Assembly (NCBI GenBank): GCA_963573385.1
Contig: CAUYLG010044527.1
Span: 18,112 to 82,111 of the forward strand
Source: Cacajao melanocephalus
Lineage: Eukaryota > Chordata > Mammalia > Primates > Pitheciidae
Direction of reading: 5' to 3'
Length of the DNA stretch: 64,000 bases
The position numbers and the translations under genes were made by a program. How positions within the stretch are numbered: position 1 is the first letter of the stretch; each line of letters opens with the position of its first letter. Shown piece after piece: positions 60,740 through 64,000 of the stretch. Below the pieces are notes generated by a model, which saw nothing but the letters and a program-made list of their open reading frames with translations, was not told where the DNA came from and searched no databases.

Positions 60740-60905
60740 ACTTTTTAAAGAGAGAAGAAATTCATATAACATGAAATTAATCATTTTAAGTGGACAATTC
60801 AGTTGAATTTTGTGCATTCACAATGTTATCCAACCACTACTTCTGTCCCATTCCAAAACATTTTCTCACTCTAAAATAAAACCCTCTACCTATGAAGCAC
60901 TTATT
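60740..60905. mobile_element. Old LINE-related insertion in hAT
   Basis: AAATTCATATAACATGAAAT, AAGTGGACAATTCAGTTGAA and ATCCAACCACTACTTCTGTC match a common old interspersed sequence (L1M-class, I believe). CATAAAGCA flanks both sides (near 60723 and 60914), which looks like a target duplication. Confidence 0.65.
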
Positions 60906-61371
60906 TCCCATACATAAAGCATGTTTACTGTGTACAGAAGTAGGACAGTGGTCTCAAAGAAAAACACTTGTGCAATTGTTTGAGTTGCAAGATGAGCTAG
61001 CCTCTTTTTTAAAAAGGAAATACCAATTTTACTTGAAAGAATAGTCAACATGCAAACTACAATTATTCAGATTTGGGTTTTTGGCAGACATTTCCTCAAA
61101 AATGTATGAAGTAGGTTGTCACATCTAGTAAGACAGCTAATAGTGTTTGTTGTCAATGATAAGATTCAAGCTTATAATTTTGGAAAACTTAAATGTCCCA
61201 CCATCAGGTTGACAGCTTCCCAATATAGCTTCCCAATTCATCTGCTGAGATGGTTGGTAATATTAGCAAAATGAATATTTTATATCATATAATGAAATGT
61301 GCCAACATTTGGAAGAGCTATGTAGCCCAGTAAACCAATATTTTCCATATGACCAATGCATGATGTTATTG

Positions 61372-61485
61372 GGTGTGGCAGTGCACACGCACCTTGAATT
61401 CAGGAGGCAGAGGTTGCAGTGAGCCAAGATCATGCCACTGCATTCCAACTTGGGTGACAGAGCAAGACTCCATCTAAAAAAATAT
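61372..61485 (+). mobile_element. Alu right-arm fragment, sense, in hAT
   Basis: GGGTGTGGCAGTGCACACGC jumps to CACCTTGAATTCAGGAGGCA and GACAGAGCAAGACTCCATCT. Right arm only, internally deleted. Confidence 0.9.
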
Positions 61486-61560
61486 ATATGTATACATATA
61501 TATGTAATATACATATATATTACATACATATGTATATATATATACACACCCATATATATG
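61480..61560. repeat. AT-rich palindromic microsatellite
   Basis: (AT)n broken by GTATAC, ACATATATATGT and TACATACATATGTA: mostly self-complementary, in the place of an Alu tail. Could form cruciforms. Confidence 0.93.
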
Positions 61561-61816
61561 GTAAACCAATGAAATTTAGTGTTAGTGTGAAAAATTCATT
61601 GATATGAATTTATGTAAGTAAACTTTAAAGAAACTATTACCTGTCAACTTTTAGCATAGTATCAAGAAAGAATATCCACAATTAACTGAAATGTATAAGG
61701 CTACATTTTCTTCATGTACTTCAACCAAAACAAATTGCCCCAGACTAAATGCAGAAGCAGATATGAGAATGCAGAATTCTTCCACTGTCAAACTTTAATG
61801 AAAATTACAAACATGT

Positions 61817-62153
<337 letters not shown>

Positions 62154-62288
62154 TTAAAAAACAATGCCATTCTTCTCATGAAATTTTTTGTTTGAGAAAA
62201 TGTAGATTTTTACATAAAAATATGTCATTTATGTTAACATGTCATGGATTTACAATGATATTTTTAAAATAATGCCATTTTCTTAACT

Positions 62289-64000
62289 ATTAGCAAACCA
62301 AATTCAACAGCACATTAACAAGATCATTTACCATGATGAAGTGGGATATATCCCCGGGATGCAAGGATGGTTCAAAGTATACAAATCAATAAATGTGATA
62401 CACCACATTAACATAGTGAAGGCCAAAACCATCCCATCATCTCAATAGATACAGAAAGGGCACTTGACAAAATTCAGTATATTTTCATGATAAAACTCTC
62501 AGCAAATTAGGTATAGGAGAAATGTATCCCAACATAATAAAGGCCATATACGACAAGCCCATAGCTAATATCATATTCAATGGTACAAAGCTGAAAACTT
62601 TTTCGCTAAGATCAGGAGTAAGATAAGGGCCCCTACTCTCACCACTTCTATTTAACATAGTACAGGAAATCCTAGCCAGAGCAATTAAGAAAGAGAAAGA
62701 AATAAAAGGCATCCAAATCAGAAGGGAAGATGTTAAATATTCTCTGTTTACAAACAACATAATCTTACATATGGAAAACCCTAAAGACTCCACCAGAAAA
62801 TCATTAGAACTAATAAACGAATTCAGTTAAGTTTCAGGATGCAAAATCAGCACACAAAGATTAGTAGCATTTCTGTATACTAACAACATAACAACAAATT
62901 ATCCAAAAAAGAAATCAAGAAAACAATCCCATTCACAAAGGCTACCAAAAAAAAAAATACTTAGGAATTAATTTAACCAAGGAAGTAAAAGATCTGTACA
63001 CTAAAAACTAGAAAACACTGATAAAAGAAACTGAACAAGACAAACACATGGAAAGATATCCCTTGTTCATGGATTGAGAGAATTGATCTTGTTAAAATAT
63101 CTGTATTACCCAAAGCAATCTACAGATTCAATGCCAGCCTATCAAAATTCCAATGACAGTTTTCACAGAAATTTTTTAAAATTCTAAAATTATATGAACC
63201 ACCAAAGACTGAATAGCCAAATCAGTCTTGAACAAAAAGAACAAAACCAGGGGTATCACACTACCTGATTTCAAAATAACAAAGCTATAGTAATCAAAAT
63301 ATCATGGTGCTGGTGTAAAAACAGACATACAAACCAATGGAACAGAACAGAGGTCACAGGTAAATCCAGACATTTACAGCCAATTGATTTTCAACAAAGA
63401 TGCTGAGAACACAATGGAGAAAAGACAGTCTCTTCAATAAATGGTTCTGGGAAAAACTATATTCACAGGCAGAAGAATGAAATTAGACCTTCATTTCATA
63501 CCATATACAAAAATCAACTCAAAAATGGATTAAAGAGATAAATAGAAGACCTGAAATTAAAACTACTAGAAGAAAACATAAAAGCTTTGTAACATTGGTC
63601 TGGGAAATGATTTTTTGGATATGACTCCAAAAGCACAGGCAACAAAAGCAAAAACAGACAAATGGGACTACATCAAACTAAAAGCTTCTGCCCAGTAAAG
63701 AAAACAACAGAGTAATGAGATAACCTATTGAATGCGTGAATATATTAGCAAACTATACATCTGACTAGGGGTTAATATATAAAATGTATAAAGAACTCAA
63801 TAGTAAACAAACAAATAATCCTACCGAAAAATGGGCAAAGGATCTGAGTAGGCATTTCTCAAAAGAAAACATACAAATAGCCAACAGGTGTATGAAAAAC
63901 TGTTCAAGGTTACTAATCATCAGGGAAATGCAAATTAAACAATGAGAGATCACATGGCATTTGTAAAAATGGCTATTATCAAAGAGACAAAGGCAGACAC
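62289..64000 (+). pseudogene. L1 ORF2 remnant (reverse transcriptase to C-terminus), runs off window
   Basis: Family role: LINE-1 ORF2 encodes endonuclease and reverse transcriptase. This piece begins inside the reverse-transcriptase domain (AAGATCATTTACCATGATGAA, GGGATGCAAGGATGGTTCAA) and continues in order through ATCAGGAGTAAGATAAGGGC, CCCACTTCTATTTAAC-type words, ACCAAAGACTGAATAGCC and ATGGGACTACATCAAACTA. The active-site motif Phe-Ala-Asp-Asp reads Phe-Thr-Asn-Asn here (62747-62758), and stops and small indels occur throughout. It looks like an L1PB/L1MA-age copy. No 5' part is present. Confidence 0.93.

Overview
This window is primate, almost certainly human, nuclear DNA. The evidence is its repeat content: roughly seventy Alu elements or Alu fragments in both orientations, old L1, MIR and L2 fragments, a near-full-length Hsmar1 mariner and a MADE1-like remnant (Hsmar1 and MADE1 are families of anthropoid primates), and a U6 snRNA pseudogene. 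Bacterial-style open reading frames are not informative here; nearly all the longer ones are Alu or L1 translated in one frame or another.

The only strong sign of a host gene is a CpG island at about 53.57-54.44 kb. It carries GC boxes and a plausible minus-strand first exon: a five-codon upstream ORF, then an ATG in good context, then a splice donor (CCCG/GTAGGA) five codons later. If correct, a minus-strand housekeeping-type gene starts near 54.3 kb and everything to its left, about 53.5 kb, is mostly or wholly its first intron(s). I did not recognise the gene and found no convincing downstream exon. A few minus-strand open frames in unique sequence (2.66, 10.14 and 29.40 kb) are noted as weak candidates only.

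Region by region. 0-20 kb: unique intron-like sequence with scattered Alus, Alu left monomers, a (CA)n repeat, a 34-bp MADE1 derivative and old L1 3' ends. 20-24 kb: a dismembered old L1 holding two Alus. 24-37 kb: Alus, MIRs (including a head-to-head pair), a Tigger-like DNA transposon and an L1 3' end. 37-40.5 kb: U6 pseudogene, then an L1P 3' end containing a three-armed Alu with its own target-site duplication. 40.55-42.14 kb: Hsmar1 split by an Alu and catalytically dead. 42-53.2 kb: Alus, several with extra arms or microsatellite tails. 53.5-54.5 kb: the CpG-island promoter. 54.7-59.4 kb: upstream flank with Alus, including one Alu inside another. 59.4-62.28 kb: one old hAT DNA transposon cut apart by at least four Alus. 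62.29-64 kb: L1 ORF2 remnant with a destroyed reverse-transcriptase active site, running off the window.

I see no CRISPR array, operon, phage or other clearly undescribed system. The most interesting content is the record of nested insertions (hAT, Hsmar1, trimeric Alu) and the unidentified CpG-island gene start. Alu subfamily names are judgements by eye, and repeat edges are good to about 5-15 bases unless a target-site duplication is quoted.
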